A stretch of 64,000 nt of DNA. Origin: an uncultured Collinsella sp. (GTDB lineage Bacteria; Actinomycetota; Coriobacteriia; Coriobacteriales; Coriobacteriaceae). Below, piece by piece: positions 18,608 through 26,549 of the stretch. Positions within the stretch are counted from its first letter, which is position 1; each line of letters begins with the position of its first letter. The notes under the pieces were generated by a model. That model worked only from the letters and a program-made list of their open reading frames with translations. It had not been told where the DNA came from and did no database searches. The stretch spans positions 1 to 64,000 of the forward strand of contig UQLC01000006.1 in NCBI GenBank assembly GCA_900541795.1, read 5' to 3'. The position numbers and the translations under genes are program-made.

Positions 18608-19315
18608 ATGACTGATCATGTTTTTGACCGAGCGCAGCTGGTCGAAGCTGTCGGCAACGATATTGCCGATATGGCCCATTTTTGGATGCTGCGGAAGTTT
18701 CAATTCCTAGAGCCGGCGCGCGAGCAGTTCGAGATCATTGTCGACCCGTGGCTCAGCTATTACGCCGAGCCCTCGCAAAAAGAAATCATGGCCTATAACA
18801 TGGCGTTTACCGATTGGCTATTGTTTGAGCGCCCTTATCGCCATGGCGCGACGCTGCTCGAACTGTATGTTGACGAGCCACCAGCGTCAATTTCGCCCGC
18901 TTCGCTCGAGCGACTTAAGCAGGTGCGCGATACGCAGTACTTTTCGCGCTTTGGCATTTTGGGCAAGGATCCTGCGACTGGTATGGTTGCGCTGAAGGAT
19001 ACGCGCGCCGACCGCCGTTTTGATGTCTACGACCCGCATATCGTGCAAAAGGAGCATTGGAGCGACGGCGCGATTGCGGTGCGCCTCGCCTGCGTCGACG
19101 ATGTCTGGCTGACGGCGGGGCAGCTCTACCTCTACGACATAGCGCGCCTGAGCGATACGGCGATCGACGGGCCCGGCGCCGTCCATCCGGAAGACCTAGA
19201 AGATGGCTTCGACACCTCGCGTATCAGCTTCTTTTTGCGCCTGGTCCGCGACATCATGGGCGCCCAGGGGCGCTACGTAAAGTCCCTCAACATCTACGAG
19301 CAGGAGTGGGAGTAG
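18608..19315 (+). CDS. Hypothetical protein
   Basis: 235 aa, start supported by GAGGAGGATGCC before ATG 18608. It is soluble, acidic and rich in aromatic residues, with no signal or membrane segment. The N-terminal half has FWMLRKFQFLEPAREQFE and a later WLLFERPYRHGATLLELY. The second half has LKDTRADRRFDVYDPHI followed by a predicted beta-rich segment. I do not recognise the family. Codon use matches its neighbours, so it is likely a real native gene. It lies beside the repeat array and nuclease gene. Confidence 0.65.
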   Translation: MTDHVFDRAQLVEAVGNDIADMAHFWMLRKFQFLEPAREQFEIIVDPWLSYYAEPSQKEIMAYNMAFTDWLLFERPYRHGATLLELYVDEPPASISPASLERLKQVRDTQYFSRFGILGKDPATGMVALKDTRADRRFDVYDPHIVQKEHWSDGAIAVRLACVDDVWLTAGQLYLYDIARLSDTAIDGPGAVHPEDLEDGFDTSRISFFLRLVRDIMGAQGRYVKSLNIYEQEWE

Positions 19316-19350
19316 GGGATGTGACTGGTGTCGCCCTACAGCCCTGACTT

Positions 19351-19567
19351 TGTCTCAATCTGTAACGTTTAGGGATAAAAACCGGTCTACCTGTTACAGA
19401 TCGAGACGAACGCTTGGGCGCCGCTGGTTTGTCTAAATCTGTAACGTTTGGGGGCTGGAGAACGTCTAACTGTTACAGATTGAGACGGAAGGTTGGCGGC
19501 TGCCGAAAGATCTTGTTCTGTAACAACTAGAGGCTCAAAGACTGTCTTCCTGTTACAGATCAAGACA
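19351..19567. repeat. CTGTAAC palindrome array of three units
   Basis: Units are at 19351-19407, 19430-19486 and 19511-19567, a period of 79-81 bp. Each has a left arm like TCTCAATCTGTAAC and a right arm TGTTACAGATTGAGAC with about 22-25 nt between arms and a similar distance between units. The last unit ends 24 bp before the start of the nuclease gene. The loops and spacers are all different. Confidence 0.88.
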
Positions 19568-19591
19568 TTTGCCAGCGGAGGCACGGTGACG

Positions 19592-20662
19592 ATGGTCCAT
19601 TTGTCTGACGTGGTGGTGATGAAAGTGTCTAATACCGTTCTCAAACACAAACATACGACTCGCAACACGTTGGCGCGGAATAGGATGCTCGCGCGGCTCA
19701 CGGAGACGGCCAAGCAAGGTGCGCTGCTCGCAACGCATGACAATACCGAGCTCATGTGGCTGCGACGCCATGTTGGAACCGACGATATCGCGGAGCCCGA
19801 GCCGTACCTGTTCTGTTTTCAGCATGATTGGGATGCATTGACGCCGGCGGAGCGAGCGCTGAGGACTATCAAAGGGCTTGCGGAATTTCATCCCGATTGG
19901 GCGTTTTGGGGCTATGACGCGGCGCTTTTGTGGGGTCTGGAGGTGCCGAATGATCTGCTCGGGCCGCGCTTTCTTGTTAAGACGGGTTGTTCGGTGACGT
20001 TGAGCGGCGGGTGCAGGTTGTTGCGTCCGCAGATGGCGGGCGCGCTCGAGCGTGTTGATGGCGTGCGGGTGACGTCGTTTTGGCGCACGGTGGAGGATTG
20101 CTTACTGCGTGCGCCGTTCTCCTACGGGTTGGCGATTGCCGATTCTGCACTGCGGGCGAAAGGCGTATCACGTTGGGATTTGTGCGAGCGCCTCCGCGCC
20201 GATTGCGAGGGCAGGCGAGGGTATCGCAGGGCACAGGTGATTGCGTCGTATGCGGACGGGCTGTCCGAAAACGGCGGCAAGTCTCGGTTCCGAGCGTTCT
20301 TTATTGCGTACGGCTTTCCAGTTCCGGAGCTGCAGGTGGAGTTTCGCGACCCGCTCGATTCGAGCCAGGTGTTTCGCGTCGACTATTTTTGGCGGCTCGA
20401 GAACGGGACGTGTGTCATCGGCGAGCTCGACGGGAAGGGAAAGTATACCCTGCAGGATGGTGGGGATCGGGGGTCGGTCGACCCATTCGTGGCAGAACGT
20501 CAACGGGAGTCCCATCTGACAATGCTCGGGCACAAGGTGCTTCGGTTTACGTTTGATGAGCTCAAGAATCCGGGGAAGCTGGTTGAGAAGATGAGGTTGG
20601 CGGGTATTCCGCGACGGCCCGATTTGGCTGAGGAGTGGAGACGTCAGTGGTATGGGCGCTGA
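19592..20662 (+). CDS. AbiEi-like / DUF559-type predicted nuclease
   Basis: 356 aa from ATG 19592; GTG 19586 is also possible after GGAGG. The N-terminal region resembles AbiEi-type antitoxin/regulator folds common in actinobacteria, with VTSFWRTVEDCLLR at about 160-173 followed by an ADSALR motif. The C-terminal ~100 residues look like a Vsr/PD-(D/E)XK fold: RVDYFWR (Asp264), GELDGKGKY (Glu278, Asp280, Lys282 and Lys284) and a closing MLGHKVLRFTFDEL. No partner toxin is next to it. Three repeat units lie directly upstream and one just after its stop. Function is inferred from fold resemblance; substrate and role are unknown. Confidence 0.7.
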   Translation: MVHLSDVVVMKVSNTVLKHKHTTRNTLARNRMLARLTETAKQGALLATHDNTELMWLRRHVGTDDIAEPEPYLFCFQHDWDALTPAERALRTIKGLAEFHPDWAFWGYDAALLWGLEVPNDLLGPRFLVKTGCSVTLSGGCRLLRPQMAGALERVDGVRVTSFWRTVEDCLLRAPFSYGLAIADSALRAKGVSRWDLCERLRADCEGRRGYRRAQVIASYADGLSENGGKSRFRAFFIAYGFPVPELQVEFRDPLDSSQVFRVDYFWRLENGTCVIGELDGKGKYTLQDGGDRGSVDPFVAERQRESHLTMLGHKVLRFTFDELKNPGKLVEKMRLAGIPRRPDLAEEWRRQWYGR

Positions 20663-20669
20663 GAGGTTT

Positions 20670-20728
20670 TGTCTCGATCTGTAACATCAGGGGGCCCAAT
20701 AACCCAGTACCTGTTACAGATTGAGACA
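20670..20728. repeat. CTGTAAC palindrome, single copy
   Basis: TGTCTCGATCTGTAACA at 20670 and TGTTACAGATTGAGACA ending at 20728. It starts 8 bp after the nuclease stop codon. Confidence 0.85.
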
Positions 20729-20876
20729 TTTCCCTGGTTTCGCTGGGGTGGGACTGCAACGTATTCCGTCCCCCACATCCTCTCGTCCCTCCGTTAACCG
20801 ATATGTTCGACTTTAGGTCGCTGCATTAGGTGATAATGGACAAATGTTCAAGTTAATCGTGAGGGAGGAGCTCGAT

Positions 20877-22247
20877 ATGGCGTCTGCCGATCGTTCCACG
20901 TTGTTTATCAATGCGACCATCCTAGATGGTTCGGAACATATGGAGCCGCAGCCCGACATGGCCGTGGCCGTTGAGCGCGGTGTCATCACGTGGATGGGGC
21001 CGAGTGCTGTGGCGCAGGCGCCTGCAGGTGCCGAGGTCATCGACCTGGCAGGTGCGTATCTCATGCCAGGCCTCATCAATATGCATGTGCATCTGTGCGG
21101 TTCGGGCAAGCCGGTTTCGGCGGGCGATGCAGGCGCGCTGATGAAGAAGCTCGATAATCCCGTGGGGCGCGCCATCGTGCGCCATATTCTTAAGGGCAGC
21201 GCCCAACAACAACTGGCAAGCGGCGTGACCACGGTGCGCGGCGCGGGCGACCCACTGTTTGCCGACATCGCCGTTCGTAATGCCATCGACGCCGGCAAGT
21301 ATCAAGGTCCTCGCCTGGTGGCGCCGGGAACGGGCGTCACGGTGCCGGGCGGCCATGGTGCGGGCTTGTTCGCCCAGGTGGCAAACAGTCCCGCCGAGGC
21401 AGCCGAACAGGTGCGCGACCTGTATGCGCGCGGTGCCGACGTCATTAAGCTGTTCGTAACGGGCGGTGTGTTCGATGCGACCGAGGTGGGCGAGCCGGGC
21501 GTGCTGCGTATGCCGGTGGAGGTTGCCGCGGCGGCGTGCAAGGCGGCGCACGATATGGGCCTTCCGGTCATGGCCCATGTCGAGAGCACCGAAGGTGTGA
21601 AGGCCGCGCTTCAGGCCGGCGTCGACACAACCGAGCACGGCGCTCCGATGACCCCCGAGATCCTGGAGCTGTACCGCGGCGCCGCGGGAACACAGCTCGA
21701 GGGACGCGCGCCGAGCGTGACCTGCACAATCAGCCCCGCACTGCCGTTTGTACTGCTCGATCCGGAAAAGACCCATTCTACCGATACGCAAAAGAAGAAC
21801 GGCGACATCGTGTGCTCGGGCATCATCGAGAGCGCCCGTGCCGCACTGGAAGCTGGCGTTAAGGTGGGCCTTGGCACGGACTCAAGCTGCCCGTTCGTGA
21901 CGCAGTATGACATGTGGCGCGAGGTCGCCTATTTTGCCAAGTATGTCGGCGTGAGCAACGCCTTCGCACTGCATACAGCCACGCAGGTTAATGCCGAGCT
22001 GCTGGGGCTGGGCGGCGATACTGGCACGATCGAGTGCGGCAAGGCCGCCGATATCCTGGTGACGCGCAAGAATCCGCTCGATGACCTGTGCGCACTGCGT
22101 GAGCCGATGCACGTGATGTGCCGTGGTGATCTGGTGCGCAAGCTCAAGGTGAAGCGTATTCCCGAGGTGGACGCCGAGCTCGACACGATTATGGCCATGC
22201 CTGCCGAGGCGTTGGCCGAGGAGCTTGCCCGCGACGGCGTGGCGTAA
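20877..22247 (+). CDS. Metal-dependent amidohydrolase
   Basis: 456 aa from ATG 20877, with GGAGGAG before it; a start at 20844 is less supported. TIM-barrel hydrolase with the HxH metal motif (MHVHL, His70 and His72), a possible carboxylated lysine in VIKLFVTGG, His in VMAHVEST and TEHGAP, and the final Asp in LGTDSSCP. A beta-sandwich domain flanks the barrel, and the C-terminus has the CGKAADILV segment typical of imidazolonepropionase/prolidase-like members. The substrate cannot be told; no pathway neighbours help. Confidence 0.82.
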   Translation: MASADRSTLFINATILDGSEHMEPQPDMAVAVERGVITWMGPSAVAQAPAGAEVIDLAGAYLMPGLINMHVHLCGSGKPVSAGDAGALMKKLDNPVGRAIVRHILKGSAQQQLASGVTTVRGAGDPLFADIAVRNAIDAGKYQGPRLVAPGTGVTVPGGHGAGLFAQVANSPAEAAEQVRDLYARGADVIKLFVTGGVFDATEVGEPGVLRMPVEVAAAACKAAHDMGLPVMAHVESTEGVKAALQAGVDTTEHGAPMTPEILELYRGAAGTQLEGRAPSVTCTISPALPFVLLDPEKTHSTDTQKKNGDIVCSGIIESARAALEAGVKVGLGTDSSCPFVTQYDMWREVAYFAKYVGVSNAFALHTATQVNAELLGLGGDTGTIECGKAADILVTRKNPLDDLCALREPMHVMCRGDLVRKLKVKRIPEVDAELDTIMAMPAEALAEELARDGVA

Positions 22248-22297
22248 GCGCGCGATATGGCGATGCGACAAGGGGGCAATCCTTTTGTCATAATTAG

Positions 22298-22333
22298 AAA
22301 AAGCCGAGGTCTCAACACGAGGCCTCGGCTTTT
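22298..22333. terminator. Bidirectional terminator
   Basis: AAAAGCCGAGG and CCTCGGCTTTT form an 11-bp stem with T/A runs on both sides, between convergent genes. Confidence 0.88.
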
Positions 22334-22354
22334 ATTTGTCCCATGGTATGGCGG

Positions 22355-22828
22355 CTATGAGCGCGTCTCCATCTTGGCATGGCACTTGGGGCAGGTGACG
22401 CGGATCTTGCCTTTGCCCTTGGGAACGGAGAGCATCTGGCCGCAGTTGGGGCACTTGAGATAGGCCGTGGTCTTGCGGCCCTTCCACATCTTCTTGGCTG
22501 TGCGCTTGGCACGTTCAAAGTCTTCCTTGCTAGTACCGGCTGCGCGCGAGGCGTTGGCCGCTGCAGCTCCGCCGCCCAAGCTAGCTACAAACTTGCCCAA
22601 GCCGGGTACGTTTGCAGTCGCGGCGACAAAGGCCTCGTTCTCCTTGTGACGTGCGTCGATATTTTTGGACAGGCCGCGCAGCACGCCAATCACGATTACG
22701 GCGATGGCAATCCAGCTGAGCCACTGGATGCGGGCTATCGATCCGATCATGGCGATGATAATGCCTGCGAAGCCCATCACGATGGTGAGTTCGTCAGCGC
22801 CATTGCGGCCCTTCATAAAGTCATTCAT
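22355..22828 (-). CDS. Small membrane protein with C-terminal zinc ribbon
   Basis: 157 aa. Two N-terminal membrane helices (about residues 15-50), a basic linker, then a zinc ribbon with CPNCGQ and CPKCHAK separated by about 16 residues near the C-terminus, which faces the cytoplasm. GAAAGG lies before ATG 22828. Similar proteins are widespread in Coriobacteriia and Firmicutes and unstudied. It might bind nucleic acid or protein through the ribbon; function is not known. Confidence 0.65.
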   Translation of the reverse strand: MNDFMKGRNGADELTIVMGFAGIIIAMIGSIARIQWLSWIAIAVIVIGVLRGLSKNIDARHKENEAFVAATANVPGLGKFVASLGGGAAAANASRAAGTSKEDFERAKRTAKKMWKGRKTTAYLKCPNCGQMLSVPKGKGKIRVTCPKCHAKMETRS

Positions 22829-22883
22829 GCAAATTGCCTTTCATTCGATATGCCGCACGCCTTTATACCCGATTTAGAGCAAG

Positions 22884-22930
22884 GGGGACAGGTTAATCTG
22901 CACCAATGTGGCGCAAACGTACCTGTCCCC
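22884..22930. repeat. GGGGACAGGT palindrome, copy 1
   Basis: Outer arms GGGGACAGGT and ACCTGTCCCC are 10 bp and perfect. The inner TTAATCTGCACC and GCGCAAAC form a second weaker stem. A near copy is at 34031-34085. It lies 11 bp after the end of csoR. Confidence 0.8.
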
Positions 22931-22940
22931 AATGCCCCAA

Positions 22941-23213
22941 TTACTTGGAGAGTTTGTCGACGACGCGTTCGATTTCGGCGAGTTTGGCGGCTTTGAGGTC
23001 TTCGTCGCCCGATTCGATTGCCGAAGTCACGCAGCCCTCGATATGCGCCTTGAGCACGTCGGCGTTAATGCGCGCGAGGAGCGCCTGTGTTGCCATGAGC
23101 TGCGTGGAGATGTCGACGCAATAGCGGTCCTCATCGACCATCCGCAAGATGCCGTCGATCTGGCCGCGTGCCGTTTTGAGCATGCGGGTCACCGATTTGT
23201 GGTCTGCCATCAT
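22941..23213 (-). CDS. csoR: Copper-sensing repressor CsoR
   Basis: 90 aa from ATG 23213 (or 23210), after GAGGACC. All-helical DUF156 family. The Cu(I) ligands are visible as Cys in DRYCVDI and the HIEGC pair (His and Cys). It represses the copper efflux genes and is released by Cu(I). It is the third gene of copA-copZ-csoR, so it feeds back on its own operon. The matching operator is upstream of copA at 26116-26132. Confidence 0.9.
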   Translation of the reverse strand: MMADHKSVTRMLKTARGQIDGILRMVDEDRYCVDISTQLMATQALLARINADVLKAHIEGCVTSAIESGDEDLKAAKLAEIERVVDKLSK

Positions 23214-23256
23214 GGCGGGTCCTCGTTTCTGGTCGATCTTCCGGATGTCCCCGTCA

Positions 23257-23322
23257 GTTGCGGTGAAATACGGACTGTTTAAGGGCCTAGGGCGGCTCAA
23301 CAGTCCGTATTTCACCGCAACT
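23257..23322. repeat. AGTTGCGGTGAAATA hairpin, copy 2
   Basis: A 23-bp perfect inverted repeat AGTTGCGGTGAAATACGG... / CCGTATTTCACCGCAACT with a 20-nt loop, between copZ and csoR. See 9352 and 56524 for other copies. Confidence 0.85.
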
Positions 23323-23345
23323 TCTGAGGGGGCAGGTGGCGCCTG

Positions 23346-23567
23346 CTACGCGGCGGTTACGGACAGGGCATGGAATTTCTCGCCGGCGCCCTCGACGGCG
23401 GCGGCGAGCTGCTCGGCGGTCACGGTGTCGGCGCACTCTACCTGGACGGTCTGGGTCTCGTGATCGGCATCGGCGTCGGTCACGCCGGCAACGTTGAGCA
23501 GCGCGGTCTCGACGGTGGCATCGCAATGGCCGCACATGAGGCCGGAAGTCTTGATTGTGAAACGCAT
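23346..23567 (-). CDS. copZ: Copper chaperone CopZ-like protein
   Basis: 73 aa from ATG 23567, with GAGAGG upstream; a longer frame from 23678 runs into a structured intergenic region. HMA fold with GLMCGHCDATVETAL, in which the CxxC binds copper, then the typical DADADHETQTVQVE strand pair. It hands Cu(I) to CopA or CsoR in the cytoplasm. It is encoded between copA and csoR on the same strand. Confidence 0.88.
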   Translation of the reverse strand: MRFTIKTSGLMCGHCDATVETALLNVAGVTDADADHETQTVQVECADTVTAEQLAAAVEGAGEKFHALSVTAA

Positions 23568-23592
23568 GGATATTCCTCTCTGTTGTGTCGGC

Positions 23593-23686
23593 TTTCCCAG
23601 GCACCCGACCTTGACCTTCAAGCCGTCGCTCGCGTACCAAAGTACGCGTCGCTCCTCTTTCAGGTCAATCTCGGGCACCTGGAAAA
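23593..23686. repeat. Long imperfect inverted repeat between copZ and copA
   Basis: A left arm running TTTCCCAGGCACCCGACC to GACCTT pairs imperfectly with a right arm CAGGTCAATCTCGGGC to TGGAAAA. In the loop GCGTAC-CAAA-GTACGC makes a perfect small hairpin. A translated open frame exists in it but has no ribosome site. It may regulate the ratio of copA and copZ mRNA or be a dispersed repeat. Confidence 0.65.
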
Positions 23687-23714
23687 CCCGTTCTAAATGG
23701 ACTTAATGGTGAGC

Positions 23715-26057
23715 TTATTTTGCCACTTTTGGCTTAAAGGATTTTAAGCGCAGCGCATTGCTTACGACGCACACGCTCGACAGGCTCATGGCCGCGGCGC
23801 CAAACATCGGCGAGAGTTGCCAACCGGTGAGGGGGAAGAACACACCCGCCGCCAGCGGAATGCCGATGCCGTTGTAGAACAGCGCCCAGAACAGGTCCTG
23901 CTTGATGTTGCGGATCGTGGCGCGCGAAAGCTCGATGGCGCGGGCGACATCCATGAGGTCGCTGCGCATGAGTACCACGTCGGCGCCCTCCTTGGCGATG
24001 TCGGCGCCGGTGCCGATAGCGAGGCCCACGTCGGCGCGCGCCAGGGCGGGTGAGTCGTTGATGCCGTCGCCCACCATGGCGACCTTGCTGCCCGCATCCT
24101 GCAGCTCGCGTACGTGGTGCTCCTTGTCGGCGGGGAGGACGTCGGCGATGACCTGTTCGCTGCTCAGCCCCACGCGGCGGGCGATTGCTTCGGCCGTCAC
24201 ACGGTTATCGCCGGTGAGCATGCGCACGTCGACGCCGAGCTTGCGGAGCGCGGCGATGGCCTCGGCGCTCGTCTCTTTGACCTCGTCGGCCACGGCGATG
24301 GTACCGGCAAGCTCGCCGTTCTTGGCAAAGAACAGCGGCGTCTTGCCCTCGGCGGCAAATTGCTCGGCAAGACCCGCGGGCACGGTAACGCCCAGCTCGT
24401 CCATCAGGCGTACGTTGCCGGCTGCAATGGCGTTTTGCCCTTCGCGCGCCGTAACGCCTCGTCCGGGCACGGCCGCAAAGTCCTCGACCATGCGCGCGAC
24501 GATCTCGCGTGTCTCGCACTCGGCCATAATCGCCTCGGCCAGCGGGTGCTCACTTGAGCGCTCCAGCGCAGCGGCCAGCTTGAGCAGCGCCTTTTTGCTC
24601 ATGGCGGGCGAGTCGTCGGCGCGCGTGGCCACTACGATATCGGTCACGGCAGGCTTGCCGCGGGTGACCGTGCCCGTCTTATCGAGCACCACGGTGCCCA
24701 CGCTGCGCAGGTTCTCCAGCGCCTCGGCACTCTTAAACAGAATGCCCATCTCGGCGCCCTTGCCGGTGCCGACCATAATGGCGACGGGCGTGGCCAGGCC
24801 CAGCGCGCACGGGCAGCTGATCACCAGCACGGCGACGGCGGAGGTGAGCGCTTCGTTGACGCTTTCGGTCAGTGCCATCCACACCAAGAAGGTCACGGCC
24901 GAGATCACGAACACCACGGGCACAAACACGCCGGCGACCTTGTCGGCCAGTCGAGCAATGGGCGCCTTGGTGGCGTTGGCGTCCTCGACGAGCTGGACAA
25001 TCTTGGCGAGCGACGTGTCGGCGCCCACGCGTGTGGCGCGGAAGGTAAACGAGCCGGTGCGGTTGACAGTGGCGGCGTTGACGGTGTCGCCGGCGGTCTT
25101 TTCCACGGGGATGGACTCGCCGGTCAGCGCGCTCTCGTCCACGGCCGAGCTGCCCTCGAGCACCACGCCATCGACGGGGATGGACTCGCCGGGGCGCACG
25201 CGCAGGACCTGGCCGGGAAGGATACTGTCGACGTCGACGGTGGCCTCGCTGCCGTCCTCTGCCACGACGGTCGCGGTCTTGGGCGCCAGGTCGATCAGCG
25301 CCTCGATGGTGCCGCCGGTCTTGGACTTGCTGCGCGTCTCGAGGTATTTGCCCACGGTGACCAGCGACAGGATCGTGCCCGCACTCTCAAAATACAGATT
25401 GTCCATGCCCGTCATCATGGTCTCGTGGACCTGACCCGCGGCTAATTGGTCGGCCATGATGAACATGGCGTAGAGCGACCAGGCGATGGAGGCGGTGGCG
25501 CCCACGGCAATAAGGGCGTCCATAGTAGGCGCGCCGTGCGCGAGTGATTTAAACCCGTTGATAAAGTACGCGTCGTTGACGTAGACGATGGGAATGAGCA
25601 GGACGAGCTCGGTGAGCGCGAGCGTCATGCTGTGGGTGTGGTCGGTGAAGATGCCGGGCAGCGGCCAGCCGAGCATGTGCCCCATGCCTATGTAGAACAG
25701 TGGGACAAGGAATACGATCGAGACGATGAGGCGGGTGCGCATGGCAGAGGCGGCGGCCTCCAACTTTTTGGTCGGCGACTCCATATGGGCGGCGCCGGAC
25801 CTGACTTGTGTGCTGCCGTTTGAGCCGGCGGCACTGGTGCCCGCATCGACGGGTGAGGCCGAGTAGCCGGCACGGTCGACGGCGGTACAGATATCGTCGG
25901 GGGAGACCTGCGCGGGGTCATAGTCGACCATCATGGAACCTGCGAGTAGGTTGACCGCGACGCTTTGGACTCCGTCGAGTTTGCTTACGGCGCGGTCCAC
26001 GTGCGCCTGACAGGCGGCGCATGTCATGCCGCCTACGTCGAACTTATCTTGAGCCAT
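23715..26057 (-). CDS. copA: Copper-transporting P1B-type ATPase
   Basis: Exports Cu(I) across the cytoplasmic membrane. 780 aa with one N-terminal HMA domain (GGMTCAACQ, residues 8-16), then membrane helices, the CPC motif in VISCPCALGLATP, DKTGTVTRGKPA with the phosphorylated Asp, SEHPLAEAI, and GDGINDSPALA. A linker rich in Ser/Gly follows the HMA domain. AAAGGAG precedes ATG 26057. It is the first gene of the operon. It could carry other monovalent soft metals, but CsoR and CopZ next to it argue for copper. Confidence 0.94.
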   Translation of the reverse strand: MAQDKFDVGGMTCAACQAHVDRAVSKLDGVQSVAVNLLAGSMMVDYDPAQVSPDDICTAVDRAGYSASPVDAGTSAAGSNGSTQVRSGAAHMESPTKKLEAAASAMRTRLIVSIVFLVPLFYIGMGHMLGWPLPGIFTDHTHSMTLALTELVLLIPIVYVNDAYFINGFKSLAHGAPTMDALIAVGATASIAWSLYAMFIMADQLAAGQVHETMMTGMDNLYFESAGTILSLVTVGKYLETRSKSKTGGTIEALIDLAPKTATVVAEDGSEATVDVDSILPGQVLRVRPGESIPVDGVVLEGSSAVDESALTGESIPVEKTAGDTVNAATVNRTGSFTFRATRVGADTSLAKIVQLVEDANATKAPIARLADKVAGVFVPVVFVISAVTFLVWMALTESVNEALTSAVAVLVISCPCALGLATPVAIMVGTGKGAEMGILFKSAEALENLRSVGTVVLDKTGTVTRGKPAVTDIVVATRADDSPAMSKKALLKLAAALERSSEHPLAEAIMAECETREIVARMVEDFAAVPGRGVTAREGQNAIAAGNVRLMDELGVTVPAGLAEQFAAEGKTPLFFAKNGELAGTIAVADEVKETSAEAIAALRKLGVDVRMLTGDNRVTAEAIARRVGLSSEQVIADVLPADKEHHVRELQDAGSKVAMVGDGINDSPALARADVGLAIGTGADIAKEGADVVLMRSDLMDVARAIELSRATIRNIKQDLFWALFYNGIGIPLAAGVFFPLTGWQLSPMFGAAAMSLSSVCVVSNALRLKSFKPKVAK

Positions 26058-26115
26058 GGCTTCTCCTTTCTGTGGTTCGGTGTTGGAATTGTTAACCTGC
26101 CGATACTATACACCC

Positions 26116-26132
26116 ATACCCCCTGGGGGTGT
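26116..26132. promoter_or_regulatory. CsoR operator of the copper operon
   Basis: ATACCCCCTGGGGGTGT is a GC-rich pseudo-palindrome 59 bp before copA and closely resembles known CsoR boxes. On the minus strand it sits between TAGACA and TATAGT with a long ~19-bp spacer, so a bound repressor would block the promoter. Confidence 0.8.
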
Positions 26133-26209
26133 CTAGTGCAGAAAGAAATGTATGACATTTCGTTACAGATGAGGGTAGTTGTTTGGCCGATGGACCGTCC
26201 CTGCCAAAC

Positions 26210-26508
26210 ATCTCAACCTGTAACATCTAGCGGGGAAAATGACCTCTAACTGTTACAGATCGAGACATTACATCGAGCCACAACCTAACGTCTCAATCTG
26301 TAACATCTGGGGACCGTTTTGCCTGCTAGATGTTACAAATCGAGACAGAGCGTCTGCGGTCAACTCAAATGTCTTGATTTGTAACATCTAGAGAGGTTTT
26401 TGACCCCTTACTGTTACAGATTGAGATGTTGTCTCGCAGGGTTGGGGTTTGTCTCGTTCTGTAACATCTAGACCTGTATCTGCCGAGCTAGTGTTACAGA
26501 TCGAGACA
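26210..26508. repeat. CTGTAAC palindrome array of four units
   Basis: Units start at 26210, 26290, 26370 and 26450, an exact 80-bp period, each about 58-60 nt long. Arms are variants of TGTCTCAATCTGTAACATCTAG and TGTTACAGATTGAGACA, alternating in orientation. Loops and spacers are about 22 nt and differ. A half site CGTTACAGATGAGG lies at 26161. The array fills the space between copA and the kinase gene; no coding sequence is seen there. Confidence 0.9.
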
Positions 26509-26549
26509 ATTGCCGGGGAGGGGTCCCGTCACGGCAAGACGCCCGCTCT

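Noticed and set aside
22941..23315. Longer CsoR from 23315
   Set aside because: The extension is translated from the dispersed hairpin; ATG 23213 has a ribosome site and matches family length.
26210..26508. CRISPR array
   Set aside because: Repeats alternate in orientation and pair with each other, spacers are about 22 nt, arms vary, and no cas genes are present.
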